From Gammaproteobacteria bacterium UBA3067 (GTDB lineage Bacteria; Pseudomonadota; Gammaproteobacteria; Pseudomonadales; UBA3067), in NCBI GenBank assembly GCA_002366835.1, contig DFBZ01000038.1:1-64000 (forward strand): DNA of 64,000 nucleotides, written 5' to 3'. The number at the start of each line of letters is the position of its first letter. The first letter of the stretch is position 1. The translations under genes and the position numbers were made by a program. The notes beneath the pieces were generated by a model. It made no database searches, had not been told where the DNA came from, and was given only the letters and a program-made list of their open reading frames with translations. Shown here piece by piece: positions 42,166-51,607 of this stretch.

Positions 42166-44892
42166 ATGCCTATAGAAAGTCAGAATCAAGACAATCAAGC
42201 CCCGCTTCGAGATGATATTCGCACCATGGGTCGCTTACTCGGAGAGACGATTAGTGAGCAAGCGGGGGAGCAGGTGTATGACCTAGTTGAAACAATTCGT
42301 TTGTTATCTAAAGATGCAGCGAATGGAAATCATCAGGCGATATCGGAATTACAGGTGCTATTATCGGGCCTCGATGATGCCCACCTAGTACCCACTGCCC
42401 GCGCTTTTGGGCACCTCCTTAACCTTATGAATATCGCAGAACAACAACACCGTGTTCGCCGTTTACGCCAGTCGCGCAAAACCAGTACTTCAGAAGTTTA
42501 TCGTAAATCCCTGGATCACTTGCTTGAGCACCTTCTGGAGGAGGGAATATCGAAATCCTCCATTATGGAAAGCTTTGAAGCCTGTCGCATTGAACTAGTG
42601 CTGACCGCCCACCCCACCGAGGTTACGCGACGAACCATTAGCCAAAAGCATGACCATATTGCACGGCTGCTCGCATCGCGAGATCGCAGTGATATGACGG
42701 AATATGGCTCTGCCCGTTTTGAAGAGCAACTGCGCAGGGAGATTGCAGCCGTATGGGCAACGGATGAAATTCGCCACCATAAACCGACTCCCATAGATGA
42801 GGCAAAATGGGGCTTCACTACGGTTGAGCAGACCCTTTGGCAATCTGTGCCAGACTACTTGCGTTATGTGGATTTTAAACTGCGCAAACACCTGGGTGAG
42901 GGGCTCGATTTGCAAGCCAGCCCGATACGATTCGCCTCGTGGATGGGTGGCGATAGAGATGGAAACCCCAATGTGACCGCCCAAACCACCAATGAGGTGT
43001 GCTGGTTATCCCGCTGGCAAGCAGCGGAGCTATTACATCGGGATATTGATGCGCTGCGTAACGAGTTGTCGATGTCGGAGTGTAGTGATGAAATCAAGAA
43101 GCTGGTGGGTGGACACGCTGAGCCTTACCGCGTACTGCTTCGTACCGTTCGGGATAGACTCGCCGAGACGCGTGAATATCTGTCTGCAAGGCTCGCTGGG
43201 CACCATGTGGATGAAGGCAACATTTATGTTGATGTCGATGAATTAAAAAACACTCTCATGCTTTGTTACCACTCTCTGGTAGAGCATGGCATGCAGCGCA
43301 TTGCTGATGGTCTGCTTACGGATATTATTCGTCGCGTTAACTGTTTTGGGCTAAATTTGTTGCCTTTGGATTTGCGTCAAGAATCTTCCCGTCATGCCGA
43401 AGTGCTCGATGCCGTGACGCGTTATGTGGGCCTGGGCAGTTATTTAAGCTGGAACGAACAGCAGCGGGTGGATTTTCTGGTAAACGAGCTCGAAGGGCGT
43501 CGCCCACTGATACCTTTTGAGTTTTTTGAACAAAACCTCGATGCTGTATATCTGGACGAGCTTGAACGCGAGGCGGACTATCCCATCGAGAACGTTTACG
43601 AGGTGCTTGCGACGTTTAAAACGATTTGTTTACACCCTCGCAGTAGTTTTGCAAATTACATTATCTCTATGGCGCATGGGGCTTCGGATAGTTTGGCTGT
43701 AATGTTATTACAGCGTGAAGCCGGTGTTGTAGAGCCTTTGCCTGTTATGCCTTTGTTTGAAACCCTTGATGACCTCAATTCCTCTGGCGAGGTTATCGAG
43801 CAATTGTTTCAGATCGAAGGTTATCTAAAGCGAACCGGAGCCAAGCAGGGTGTGATGATCGGCTACTCCGACTCTGCAAAAGACGCAGGTTTTCTTGCAG
43901 CTTCCTGGGCACAGTATCGTGCGCAGGAAAAACTGGTGGAAATCTGCCAACGCTATGGGGTAAAGCTTAACTTGTTTCATGGGCGTGGTGGCTCAATGAG
44001 CCGGGGCGGCGGTTCGGCCCACGATGCGCTACTTTCCCAGCCACCCGGCGCAGTGAATGGCCAAGTGCGTATTACCGAGCAAGGCGAGATGATTCGTTTT
44101 AAGTTCGGCCTGAGTGGTATTGCTCTGCGTACCCTGGAGCTGTACACCTGTGCCACCCTCGAAGCGACGCTTACTCCCCCTCCCGCGCCCTCAGACCAAT
44201 GGCGCAAGGAAATGGACGTTTTAACCACGAGTGCGCTCAACAGCTATCGAAGTACCATTAATGACGCGTCTTTTCTTGATTATTTCCACAGGGCAACGCC
44301 TGAAAAGGAGCTGCAACGCCTTTCTTTAGGCAGCCGACCAGCGAAGCGTAGCGCCCAAGGGGGAATAGAAAGCCTGAGGGCAATCCCGTGGGTTTTCGCG
44401 TGGACACAAACCCGCTTACTGGTTCCCGCCTGGTTGGGGACGGAGCAGGCGCTAGAAGCATCCATCAAAAATGGGCAGCTGGGCGTGATTCGTGACATGA
44501 ATACCAACTGGCCATACTTTTCTTCCATTATCGATATGCTCGAAATGGTGCTGGCCAAATCTTTTCCCCTGGTCTCGGAGTATTACGAGCACCGTTTAAT
44601 GCCTGAAGGAAAGTCAGGCACCGGTGATTTGCTAAGAACAAGGTTGGAAAAAGCAATCTCTTCCATGTTGGCTTTGCGAGGTGCTGATCAACTTTTGCAA
44701 CAATCTAATGTTATTCAACGCTCTATTACAGTGAGAAATCCCTATGTGATGCCGCTGCATTACCTGCAGGCAGAAATTATGTACCGGCTCAGAAACAGTG
44801 AAACAACGGGAGATGAGAAGGAGGGTGTTTATGAGCAGGCTCTTAAAATTTCTATCGCAAGTATTGCCGCGGGTATGAGAAATACCGGGTAA
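42166..44892 (+). CDS. ppc: Phosphoenolpyruvate carboxylase
   Basis: Carboxylates PEP to oxaloacetate to refill the TCA cycle. The 908-residue protein is near normal length. Catalytic H149 lies in TAHPTEVTRRT; SWMGGDRDGNPNVT, the GYSDSAKDAGF block and the FHGRGGSMSRGGG loop are all present, with the C-terminal MRNTG end. The ribosome site GAGGGA lies 9-13 bases before the ATG, directly after the MITE-like element. A terminator follows at 44903. Confidence 0.97.
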   Translation: MPIESQNQDNQAPLRDDIRTMGRLLGETISEQAGEQVYDLVETIRLLSKDAANGNHQAISELQVLLSGLDDAHLVPTARAFGHLLNLMNIAEQQHRVRRLRQSRKTSTSEVYRKSLDHLLEHLLEEGISKSSIMESFEACRIELVLTAHPTEVTRRTISQKHDHIARLLASRDRSDMTEYGSARFEEQLRREIAAVWATDEIRHHKPTPIDEAKWGFTTVEQTLWQSVPDYLRYVDFKLRKHLGEGLDLQASPIRFASWMGGDRDGNPNVTAQTTNEVCWLSRWQAAELLHRDIDALRNELSMSECSDEIKKLVGGHAEPYRVLLRTVRDRLAETREYLSARLAGHHVDEGNIYVDVDELKNTLMLCYHSLVEHGMQRIADGLLTDIIRRVNCFGLNLLPLDLRQESSRHAEVLDAVTRYVGLGSYLSWNEQQRVDFLVNELEGRRPLIPFEFFEQNLDAVYLDELEREADYPIENVYEVLATFKTICLHPRSSFANYIISMAHGASDSLAVMLLQREAGVVEPLPVMPLFETLDDLNSSGEVIEQLFQIEGYLKRTGAKQGVMIGYSDSAKDAGFLAASWAQYRAQEKLVEICQRYGVKLNLFHGRGGSMSRGGGSAHDALLSQPPGAVNGQVRITEQGEMIRFKFGLSGIALRTLELYTCATLEATLTPPPAPSDQWRKEMDVLTTSALNSYRSTINDASFLDYFHRATPEKELQRLSLGSRPAKRSAQGGIESLRAIPWVFAWTQTRLLVPAWLGTEQALEASIKNGQLGVIRDMNTNWPYFSSIIDMLEMVLAKSFPLVSEYYEHRLMPEGKSGTGDLLRTRLEKAISSMLALRGADQLLQQSNVIQRSITVRNPYVMPLHYLQAEIMYRLRNSETTGDEKEGVYEQALKISIASIAAGMRNTG

Positions 44893-44902
44893 ACCCAGGA
44901 AG

Positions 44903-44945
44903 GCTCTGATTAAGTCATAATCGAAAGCCTTGATCAGAGCTTTTT
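44903..44945 (+). terminator. Terminator after ppc
   Basis: A 12-bp stem with one G-T pair (44903-44914 / 44929-44940), a 14-base loop and a T run at 44941-44945. Confidence 0.8.
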
Positions 44946-45132
44946 AGGCAAAGGATTGATTTTTCTTTGCTTCGCGAAGCGCAGAGTAAATTCCATAGCT
45001 AGACTTGATAACAGGGAGCTGTTATCGCTCTTTCCAGGTGCAGGGCTGCTTACTTTAAGCCGAAGCTAACTTTAATATCTAAGCTTTTCAGTTGCCTGCA
45101 ATACTCTATTAGAATTTATATTGCGAAGTGGA

Positions 45133-46728
45133 ATGTTTACAAATCAAACTGATTATTCGGAAGTTGTTCTTTTATTTGGGAAAAACACTATTTCCAAACA
45201 AATGCCGTTTTCTGAATTTGAAGCGGTTCTTGATACCTACGCCACGATACCGGAGTTTGGTGGGAGGGAAGCGCGTGCCGCTTATCTAGTGGTGGATGCC
45301 TCTCTCAGCATTACCTCCTGCGTTCTTTTTCTCGTGGAGTTCTGTGAAGATGGCAGCGTGAATAAGTCGTGGAACGTGCCACTGAGGCATATGGCAGAAA
45401 TAGCCGCACCAGGGCCAGACTTGGGTTCTGGCCCAATCCGTCTCGTATGCCATAGTCAGTGCCCCATTGCCTGGCAGCAAAATGCAACCTGGGATCCCAG
45501 TATGGGGGGCGGTGCCGATGACTTTAAAATGATGGTTGCCATCATAAAAGAAAACAAGCTATGTCTTTCTACCCAAGCCCGAAGCGGGGGCGCAAGTGAG
45601 TCGCCTTCCGCACAGCAACCCGCCTGGGCTGAGCAGCCCCAACAAACGGCCCCACAGCAAGCCCCTTTTGGAGCGCAGCCCCCTGCCTGGGGGAGTCAGC
45701 AAGCCTCCCCGCAGTGGGGAGGGCAGCCAGTGCCTCAACAGGGGATGCCAGCACAGATGCCTCAAAATGGTGCTTGGCCACCCCAGGCTCAACAGTGGCA
45801 ACAACCTCCTCCTAATTGGAACGGGGCGCCTCAGCCTAACTATCCACCTCAGCAAGCACCTCAGGGCCAAGCTTATCCGCCCGCGCAACAACAGGAGGAT
45901 GAGGCCAATCGTGCGAAAACAGCCAGTTTATTAAGGAAGCTGCGCCTACGCCTGACTACCCTTGAAAACGCTAAAAGTAAGGAGCTTGCTGAAATCCAGT
46001 TTGAGCGGAAAAAAGAAAGCCAGCATTTTAAAATTCAGAAACGCCGCTTACAAAGTTTTATTAACAGCTTAACCGAGCAAAACGAAGCACTAAAAGAACA
46101 ACTTAATTCACAAAAAAATCAAATTAGAACACTAGAAGAGAGTGTTGGAGCGAAACTCGAACAGGCTGTCGAGCATGAAAAAAAGGAAATCATGGCGCTC
46201 AAACAAAACTTCCAAAAACGGCTTGAAGAAAATGAAGTCGAAGAAATAGCGCATTTAAAAGAAGTCTGCCAAGTAAAAGAAATGGAGCTCCTTTACAAAG
46301 AAGAAATAAGCAATCAGCTGCGTGAAGAGGTAGTGGTTTTAAGAAGGGATAAAATTCGCCTGGTGGATTCTGGCGCTGATAACTTTCTAGGTAAGCTTGA
46401 ATCTTTGGGGGTTAGTTTTATTAACTTCCACCCGGGTATCGGTCATCTCTCCATTCCCCTGGAAGACATGAGTAAGTATATGGAAGACACAGAAGCCTAC
46501 GTGGCTGAAAAGTGTCTGGTGCCTCAAGAGCTGTATGCAAAGTGGCGCGCCCATTACGACCAACCGACCTGTCAGTGCGAGACCAGCCCCGGAAAAGTTT
46601 GCGGTGAGAGAATACAGCGGCAACAGGTTCCGTCTCAATATAGTGAAGGCGAAACCGATCGTTGTGCCAAGCATAAAAGACAGGGCGCTAACGATGAGGG
46701 GTATAAAAGTAGTAATGATGGGGGCTAG
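45133..46728 (+). CDS. Large coiled-coil protein with Pro/Gln-rich linker and Cys-rich tail, unknown function
   Basis: A 531-residue protein from the ATG at 45133 (a TTG at 45121 would add four residues; neither has a strong ribosome site). Three parts can be seen. The N-terminal domain (about 1-150) is globular with ISKQMPFSEFEAVLD and PGPDLGSGPIRLVCHSQCPI. A Pro/Gln/Ala/Trp-rich, disordered linker (about 160-260) carries many WG-, PQQ- and QAP-type repeats. A long coiled coil (about 260-430, REE and KKE heptads) leads to a C-terminal part with a cluster of Cys (CQC, C and C near the end) suggesting a metal site. I think similar proteins occur in Pseudomonas relatives, but I cannot name a family. 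Confidence 0.72.
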   Translation: MFTNQTDYSEVVLLFGKNTISKQMPFSEFEAVLDTYATIPEFGGREARAAYLVVDASLSITSCVLFLVEFCEDGSVNKSWNVPLRHMAEIAAPGPDLGSGPIRLVCHSQCPIAWQQNATWDPSMGGGADDFKMMVAIIKENKLCLSTQARSGGASESPSAQQPAWAEQPQQTAPQQAPFGAQPPAWGSQQASPQWGGQPVPQQGMPAQMPQNGAWPPQAQQWQQPPPNWNGAPQPNYPPQQAPQGQAYPPAQQQEDEANRAKTASLLRKLRLRLTTLENAKSKELAEIQFERKKESQHFKIQKRRLQSFINSLTEQNEALKEQLNSQKNQIRTLEESVGAKLEQAVEHEKKEIMALKQNFQKRLEENEVEEIAHLKEVCQVKEMELLYKEEISNQLREEVVVLRRDKIRLVDSGADNFLGKLESLGVSFINFHPGIGHLSIPLEDMSKYMEDTEAYVAEKCLVPQELYAKWRAHYDQPTCQCETSPGKVCGERIQRQQVPSQYSEGETDRCAKHKRQGANDEGYKSSNDGG

Positions 46729-46908
46729 GGCGCCTCTGACTAATTCTGAGCAAAGTAGGTCACATTTAAAGTATTCAGAGATGTCCTGGCTTAAACGTAA
46801 ATTTATCGGTAAGCTCCGAGCTTTAATCATCACTTCTGCCATCGAAAGGTTCCTGGGTTTTTTCCAAACAGTTGACGAGTGCAGCCGCAAGTTTGCACGA
46901 GCCAAGAT

Positions 46909-47871
46909 ATGAAGCTCAACAGAATCGCTGTTCTAATTTTATTGGCTCTAACCCCCCTGTTTTTCACCACTATTTCTGGTTATCAGACGGCGCTTGAAAA
47001 GCGCCTGTGGGATTTAGGTCATTTGCCCTTCTTTATGCTCTTAAGTTTTGCTTTTTTACCTTATGTTAAACAAAAAATGGAGGTTTCCAAAAGACCAGTT
47101 TTTGTGGTGTTTAAATTTATTGTTTCTATTTTTATTCTGGCGGCAGGAGTGGAGGTCGCGCAGCTAATGGTTGGTCGAACGGCTTCATTTTCTGACCTTA
47201 GAAAAGACACCTTAGGTATTATTATTACCTTTCAGGTATATCTCCTGTTCAACGGAATAATAGATAAAAGATGGAGGCTATCATATGTACTTACAATCTT
47301 ATGGTGTTTGTTTGAATTGTATCCCCTTTCCGAAGCTGTCCTGGATAGATGGCGTATGGGGAAATCCATGCCGAATTTGGCAAATTTTGAAACCGAAGCC
47401 GAGCTTCTGCGGTGGAGCGAGGGTAGCTATGAGCGCCTTCCTTCTGAGGTTTTAACGTTCTCTGAAAGTTTTGCCTCGCACCCGAAAAAAATCAACAATC
47501 ACGTTTTGAAAATAGCGCTTAATACAAAGCGTTATACCGGTATAGTGGGTGCTGGCCTTTTTCGCGACTGGTCTGAATATAAGGTTCTTCAATTCGACAT
47601 CTATAATCCTAATGACTACCCCCTTCGTTTAAATGTTAAGGTTGAAGATGCGTCTGCTATGAGTGGGGAGATGGTATACCACGATCGTTTTAACGGCATA
47701 TATAAGCTGCTTCCTGGCTCTAATCGAATTCACGTGTCTTTGGATGAAATTGCTAATGCACCACGTGAGAGGAAGATGGATTTATCCGCAATACACCGTT
47801 TAAGTTTCTTTTTTTCGCGTCTTCCTGAATCGAGTTTTATTTATCTCGATAACGTTATGCTGGTCAAATAG
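46909..47871 (+). CDS. VanZ-like membrane domain fused to a C-terminal soluble domain
   Basis: A 320-residue protein. The first 130 residues have four helices and VanZ-like blocks (DLGHLPFFML, EVAQLMVGR, SDLRKDTLGI). The remaining 180 residues form a beta-rich soluble domain of the carbohydrate-binding or CIA30-like type (FRDWSEYKVLQFDIYNPN, LPGSNRIHVSLDEI, FIYLDNVMLVK). Start chosen at the ATG 46909; an in-frame GTG at 46879 is possible. The interval from 46729 has one weak frame and no supported gene. Confidence 0.68.
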   Translation: MKLNRIAVLILLALTPLFFTTISGYQTALEKRLWDLGHLPFFMLLSFAFLPYVKQKMEVSKRPVFVVFKFIVSIFILAAGVEVAQLMVGRTASFSDLRKDTLGIIITFQVYLLFNGIIDKRWRLSYVLTILWCLFELYPLSEAVLDRWRMGKSMPNLANFETEAELLRWSEGSYERLPSEVLTFSESFASHPKKINNHVLKIALNTKRYTGIVGAGLFRDWSEYKVLQFDIYNPNDYPLRLNVKVEDASAMSGEMVYHDRFNGIYKLLPGSNRIHVSLDEIANAPRERKMDLSAIHRLSFFFSRLPESSFIYLDNVMLVK

Positions 47872-47949
47872 CATTGGGATTTAAAGTGAGTAGAAACTTA
47901 ACTTCTAATTAAGTCATCACTACGACTTTAAATATAGCGACTACGATTT

Positions 47950-48927
47950 ATGAGTATGAAACTCCAAGAAGTTAGTGATTCGCCGCAAATTACAATTCAG
48001 CGCCTGTCAGACGACCTGTGCTCTAAATATGGCGTGAAGCTGGATGTGATGCGTCTGGATAAGGTGGATGCAGAGCTATCAGGAAATAAATGGTTCAAAC
48101 TTAAATATAATCTCATGCATGCTCACGCTTGTAATTATAAACGCCTGCTAAGTTTTGGTGGTTATTATTCGAATCATCTCCATGCTTTGGCTGCAGCGGG
48201 GCACCGCTTTGGTTTTCAAACGATCGGCGTGATACGAGGTGCCGAGCCACAAGAATACGGGCCGACCCTACAGGACCTTGTGAAATATGGTATGTGCTTA
48301 AAATTTGTTTCACGAGAATCCTACCGAAATAAAACCTGCGATACATTCCTTTCCACTCTTAAAGAAGAGTTGGGTGATTTTTTTTTAATTCCCGAAGGTG
48401 GTAGCAATGTTCTTGGCGTAAAAGGCTGTACGGAAATAGTGACTGGGCTATGGAGCGATCCCTCTTCTGCGCCTGATTACATCGTAATGGGCTGTGGAAC
48501 CGGGGCCACGCTTGCCGGCGTTATTTTGGGAACACAGGGGCGGTGTAAAGCTCTTGGGGTTTCTGCCTTAAAGGGTGCGCAGTATTTGGAACAAAATGTA
48601 CTAGACTTAATGGCAGAGTTTGCTAAATACGAGGGGATTGCACCTGCCGTATCACGTGATTCGTGGCAGATATACCATGACTATCATTTTGGTGGTTTTG
48701 CTAAATTAACACCTGAACTTGTTAGCTTTATGGATGAATTTACCACAGGCTCCGGTCTACCCCTTGAGCCCGTATATGTCGGTAAAACGCTTTATGCCGT
48801 TCACGACCTTATACGAAAAGCGGTCATCCCAGAGGGCGCGCGTGTTTTGCTTGTCCATACTGGCGGCTTGCAGGGAGTTAGAGGGATGGAAGCCCAGATG
48901 CAAAAACAAAGAAATCGGGCTGTGTAA
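47950..48927 (+). CDS. PLP-dependent ACC deaminase/D-cysteine desulfhydrase family enzyme
   Basis: A 325-residue fold-type II PLP enzyme. The PLP lysine is probably K47 in SGNKWFK, followed by FGGYYSNHLHALAAAG and a glycine loop GCGTGATLAG that holds the phosphate. LPLEPVYVGKTLYAV is a late family segment. It could open aminocyclopropane carboxylate, degrade D-cysteine or act on another small D-amino acid; the two activities share motifs. Confidence 0.82.
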   Translation: MSMKLQEVSDSPQITIQRLSDDLCSKYGVKLDVMRLDKVDAELSGNKWFKLKYNLMHAHACNYKRLLSFGGYYSNHLHALAAAGHRFGFQTIGVIRGAEPQEYGPTLQDLVKYGMCLKFVSRESYRNKTCDTFLSTLKEELGDFFLIPEGGSNVLGVKGCTEIVTGLWSDPSSAPDYIVMGCGTGATLAGVILGTQGRCKALGVSALKGAQYLEQNVLDLMAEFAKYEGIAPAVSRDSWQIYHDYHFGGFAKLTPELVSFMDEFTTGSGLPLEPVYVGKTLYAVHDLIRKAVIPEGARVLLVHTGGLQGVRGMEAQMQKQRNRAV

Positions 48928-49015
48928 TGCGCTTATCAGTCAGCAGGGTTCTTTTAGGCGAAGGGATATTACTTGTTTTTACAATTGTTGCGCAGGGAAA
49001 TAATAAGGTATTGGT

Positions 49016-50083
49016 ATGATTGAATCAGATGAAAGGCTAGAGCAAGCAGGGCAACTTGACGTGGGTTCTCTTATCCCCGTTACTACGGTTCATACCGATC
49101 AACTGGCGAAATTTCTGAAGCATCAAGAGGTTCAGTACCTGTTAAGCGGGCAGACACTTTTTAATTTTGGTGATAAAGACGACGCAACTATCTATTTATT
49201 AAGCGGCGAACTGGAGGTAATAAATAAAGAGGGGAGAAGTGAGCGTATTGTTGCCGGAACAAGAGATAGCTGGCACCCCATTGCTCACCATCAGCCTCGG
49301 CAGGCAACTGCCAAAGCGTTAACTGACATTAGCTATATCAGTATCGACAGTTATCGATATGACACCTTATTGGCCTGGGATCAAACAGCCGGTTATATAG
49401 TTTTGGATATCTCCAGCAACCGAGAGTTTGATGACGATGCTGACTGGATGATTAAACTTTTACACACTGATCTTTTCTACCGTGTTCCTCCTGGCAACAT
49501 CACCAACATTTTCCGGAATTTTCAACGCATTGACGTTTGTGAAGGTGATATTGTTTTTAATCAGGGCGAAATGGGAGATAGCTGCTACTACATCAAATCA
49601 GGCGAATTTGCTGTCCTGGTGAATTCAGATTCCGGAAGCCATCAGGTGGCAACACTTAGCGAAGGCGGAAGCTTTGGTGAGGATGCGCTACTTTCAGATA
49701 ATCCAAGAAACGCCACCATTAAGGCTCTAAGCGCTGGCACGCTTATGCGCTTGGATAAAGAGCATTTTGATGCCTTGTTAAAGGCCCCAGTTGTCTCAGA
49801 ACTGACTTTTAGCGATGCACAGGAGATGGCAGAGCAGGGTGCCAAATGGATCGATGTACGCATGGATGATGAATTCAACTGTGGCCATCTCGAAAATAGC
49901 ACCCATATGCCACTTCACTTATTGCGCCTCAAGATGCGCCTTCTTGATAAAAAGACACCCTATATTGTTTATTGTGACACCGGCCGTCGCAGTTCTGCGG
50001 CGACCTATTTGTTGTCGCAGGCTGGTTTTGAGGTGTATTTGCTTAAAGATGGCTATTCAGAAGGAGCGTTTCCTGCTCATTAG
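49016..50083 (+). CDS. Two cyclic-nucleotide-binding-like domains plus rhodanese domain
   Basis: A 355-residue cytosolic protein. CNB-like domain 1 (about 28-130) has degenerate phosphate loops. Domain 2 (about 155-255) has a canonical phosphate-binding cassette, GGSFGEDALLSDNPRNATIKA (218-237), so it can probably bind cAMP or cGMP. A rhodanese domain (about 262-352) carries active-site C320 in CDTGRRS. The combination links a second messenger to persulfide or phosphatase-like chemistry. There is no DNA-binding domain. AAGGT lies before the start. Confidence 0.82.
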   Translation: MIESDERLEQAGQLDVGSLIPVTTVHTDQLAKFLKHQEVQYLLSGQTLFNFGDKDDATIYLLSGELEVINKEGRSERIVAGTRDSWHPIAHHQPRQATAKALTDISYISIDSYRYDTLLAWDQTAGYIVLDISSNREFDDDADWMIKLLHTDLFYRVPPGNITNIFRNFQRIDVCEGDIVFNQGEMGDSCYYIKSGEFAVLVNSDSGSHQVATLSEGGSFGEDALLSDNPRNATIKALSAGTLMRLDKEHFDALLKAPVVSELTFSDAQEMAEQGAKWIDVRMDDEFNCGHLENSTHMPLHLLRLKMRLLDKKTPYIVYCDTGRRSSAATYLLSQAGFEVYLLKDGYSEGAFPAH

Positions 50084-50120
50084 TGCTTAAGGGCTGTGCG
50101 ACTCTTTTAGCCCTTAAGCA
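50084..50120. terminator. Hairpin after the CNB-rhodanese gene
   Basis: A perfect 12-bp stem TGCTTAAGGGCT (50084-50095) and its complement (50109-50120) with a 13-base loop, directly after the stop. No T run follows. The rest of the gap to nadK (to 50354) shows no gene. Confidence 0.55.
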
Positions 50121-50354
50121 TAGACGCCTCACTTAAGTACGAGCTTCTGCACAGTCTTTCGCCTAAGAGTGACGAGAGCCTGCTCCATGAGCACAGCGAG
50201 TGCATTGGGTACTGTCGGTGCACATCTGCTTCGCACTCTATTAAGATTTCTAGGCTGAAACCGAGCTGGTGTAACCCCTTTCATTTGTTTTATCATTCAG
50301 GCTTGTAGCACTCTTTTCTAAACCCTTCCCCACCAACTTAAATCATCCTTATTT

Positions 50355-51230
50355 ATGAGTGAATTCAGAAATATAGGGCTAATCGGCCGCAGGCATAGCG
50401 ATAAAGCTCTTGAAACTGTACTGGCTTTAAAGAAGTTTCTGCTAAGCGTAGATGTTAATGTCATTATTGCACCTGACTTGGCCGAGCTGATTCCCGATTG
50501 TGGTCTGCAGGTTTGTACGCCTGGGCAAATGGGGGTGAGCTGTGATCTTGTGATCGTGGTGGGGGGTGATGGCTGCCTGTTAAGCGCCGCAAGAGCACTG
50601 GTGAGGCATCATGTGCCCGTTTTGGGCATCAACCGTGGCCACCTTGGTTTTCTCGCTGATATTGCTCCGGATGAAATTGAAACGAAAGTCGCTGAGGTCC
50701 TTGCCGGAAAGTACACGCGTGAGAACCGCTTTCTTCTGGAAATGTCTATAAACCGCGACGGAATGCTGATCAGCGAAGGCCATGCTCTGAATGACGTGGT
50801 GATTAACCGTGGTAAATCAGTGCGCATGGTTGAGCTGGAGCTTTATATCGATGGTGAATATGTAAACACCCAGAGATCCGATGGTTTGATTGTCTCCACG
50901 CCTACTGGGTCCACTGCTTATGCGCTTTCTGGAGGTGGACCGATAATGCATCCGAAACTGGATGCCCTGGTGCTGGTGCCGATGTTTCCGCACACTTTGA
51001 CCAGCCGCCCCATTGTGATTGATGGGAATAGCGAAATAAAAATTGTTGTTAGCCCGCAAACCGTTGTGAATCCACAGGTGAATTGCGACGGGCAGCCTGG
51101 GGTAGAAGTAGCGCCCCACGATATTATTAGCATCCGCAAAAAGCCGCATAAACTCGAACTTATTCACCCCTTAAGCTATAGCTTTTACGAAGCTTGCCGA
51201 TCCAAACTAAGCTGGAGTTCGACTCTATAA
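50355..51230 (+). CDS. nadK: NAD kinase
   Basis: Makes NADP from NAD with ATP or polyphosphate. The 291-residue protein has GGDG at 70-73, NRGHLGFLADI and DGLIVSTPTGSTAYALSGGGP, the hallmark GSTAY segment. Length normal. No clear ribosome site precedes the ATG. Followed by a YeaC homologue after 31 bases, a DUF2797 gene and pepN in the same direction. Confidence 0.95.
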   Translation: MSEFRNIGLIGRRHSDKALETVLALKKFLLSVDVNVIIAPDLAELIPDCGLQVCTPGQMGVSCDLVIVVGGDGCLLSAARALVRHHVPVLGINRGHLGFLADIAPDEIETKVAEVLAGKYTRENRFLLEMSINRDGMLISEGHALNDVVINRGKSVRMVELELYIDGEYVNTQRSDGLIVSTPTGSTAYALSGGGPIMHPKLDALVLVPMFPHTLTSRPIVIDGNSEIKIVVSPQTVVNPQVNCDGQPGVEVAPHDIISIRKKPHKLELIHPLSYSFYEACRSKLSWSSTL

Positions 51231-51261
51231 CGTCGCTCAACTAAAGAGATATTTAAGAACT

Positions 51262-51531
51262 ATGAATTACGATGACCTCATTGCCAGCATGACTCCAGAA
51301 ATTTACACAAATATAAAACGGGCTGTGGAACTGGGTAAGTGGCCAAACGGCATAAAACTCAATGATGAGCAGCGAGAAACCTGCATGCAGGCTGTTATTA
51401 CCTACGAGAGTCAAAATCTTAATCGTGAAAAACGTAGCGGCTATATTTACAATACTAAAAAAAATGTGAGTAATTTTGACCAACTTGACTCACAAGTTGA
51501 TAGTGATACACAAATTATTGACTTTAAGTAA
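51262..51531 (+). CDS. DUF1315 (YeaC-type) small protein
   Basis: An 89-residue protein matching the YeaC family: MNYDDLIASMTPEIY at the start and LGKWPNGIKL-x-DEQRETCMQAV in the middle. The tail is poorly conserved. The role is unknown. It follows nadK closely and may be cotranscribed. Confidence 0.8.
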   Translation: MNYDDLIASMTPEIYTNIKRAVELGKWPNGIKLNDEQRETCMQAVITYESQNLNREKRSGYIYNTKKNVSNFDQLDSQVDSDTQIIDFK

Positions 51532-51607
51532 GCCGCTTCCTCTTCTTTTTAAGCTCTAAAACTCCGTTTAACTTTCTATTTTTATTCTCAAATATAATAG
51601 GTATCGA

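Noticed and set aside
46535..46912. Open frame overlapping the end of the coiled-coil gene and the start of the VanZ fusion
   Set aside because: Mostly a shadow of the coiled-coil gene; the unique part has no ribosome site or family.
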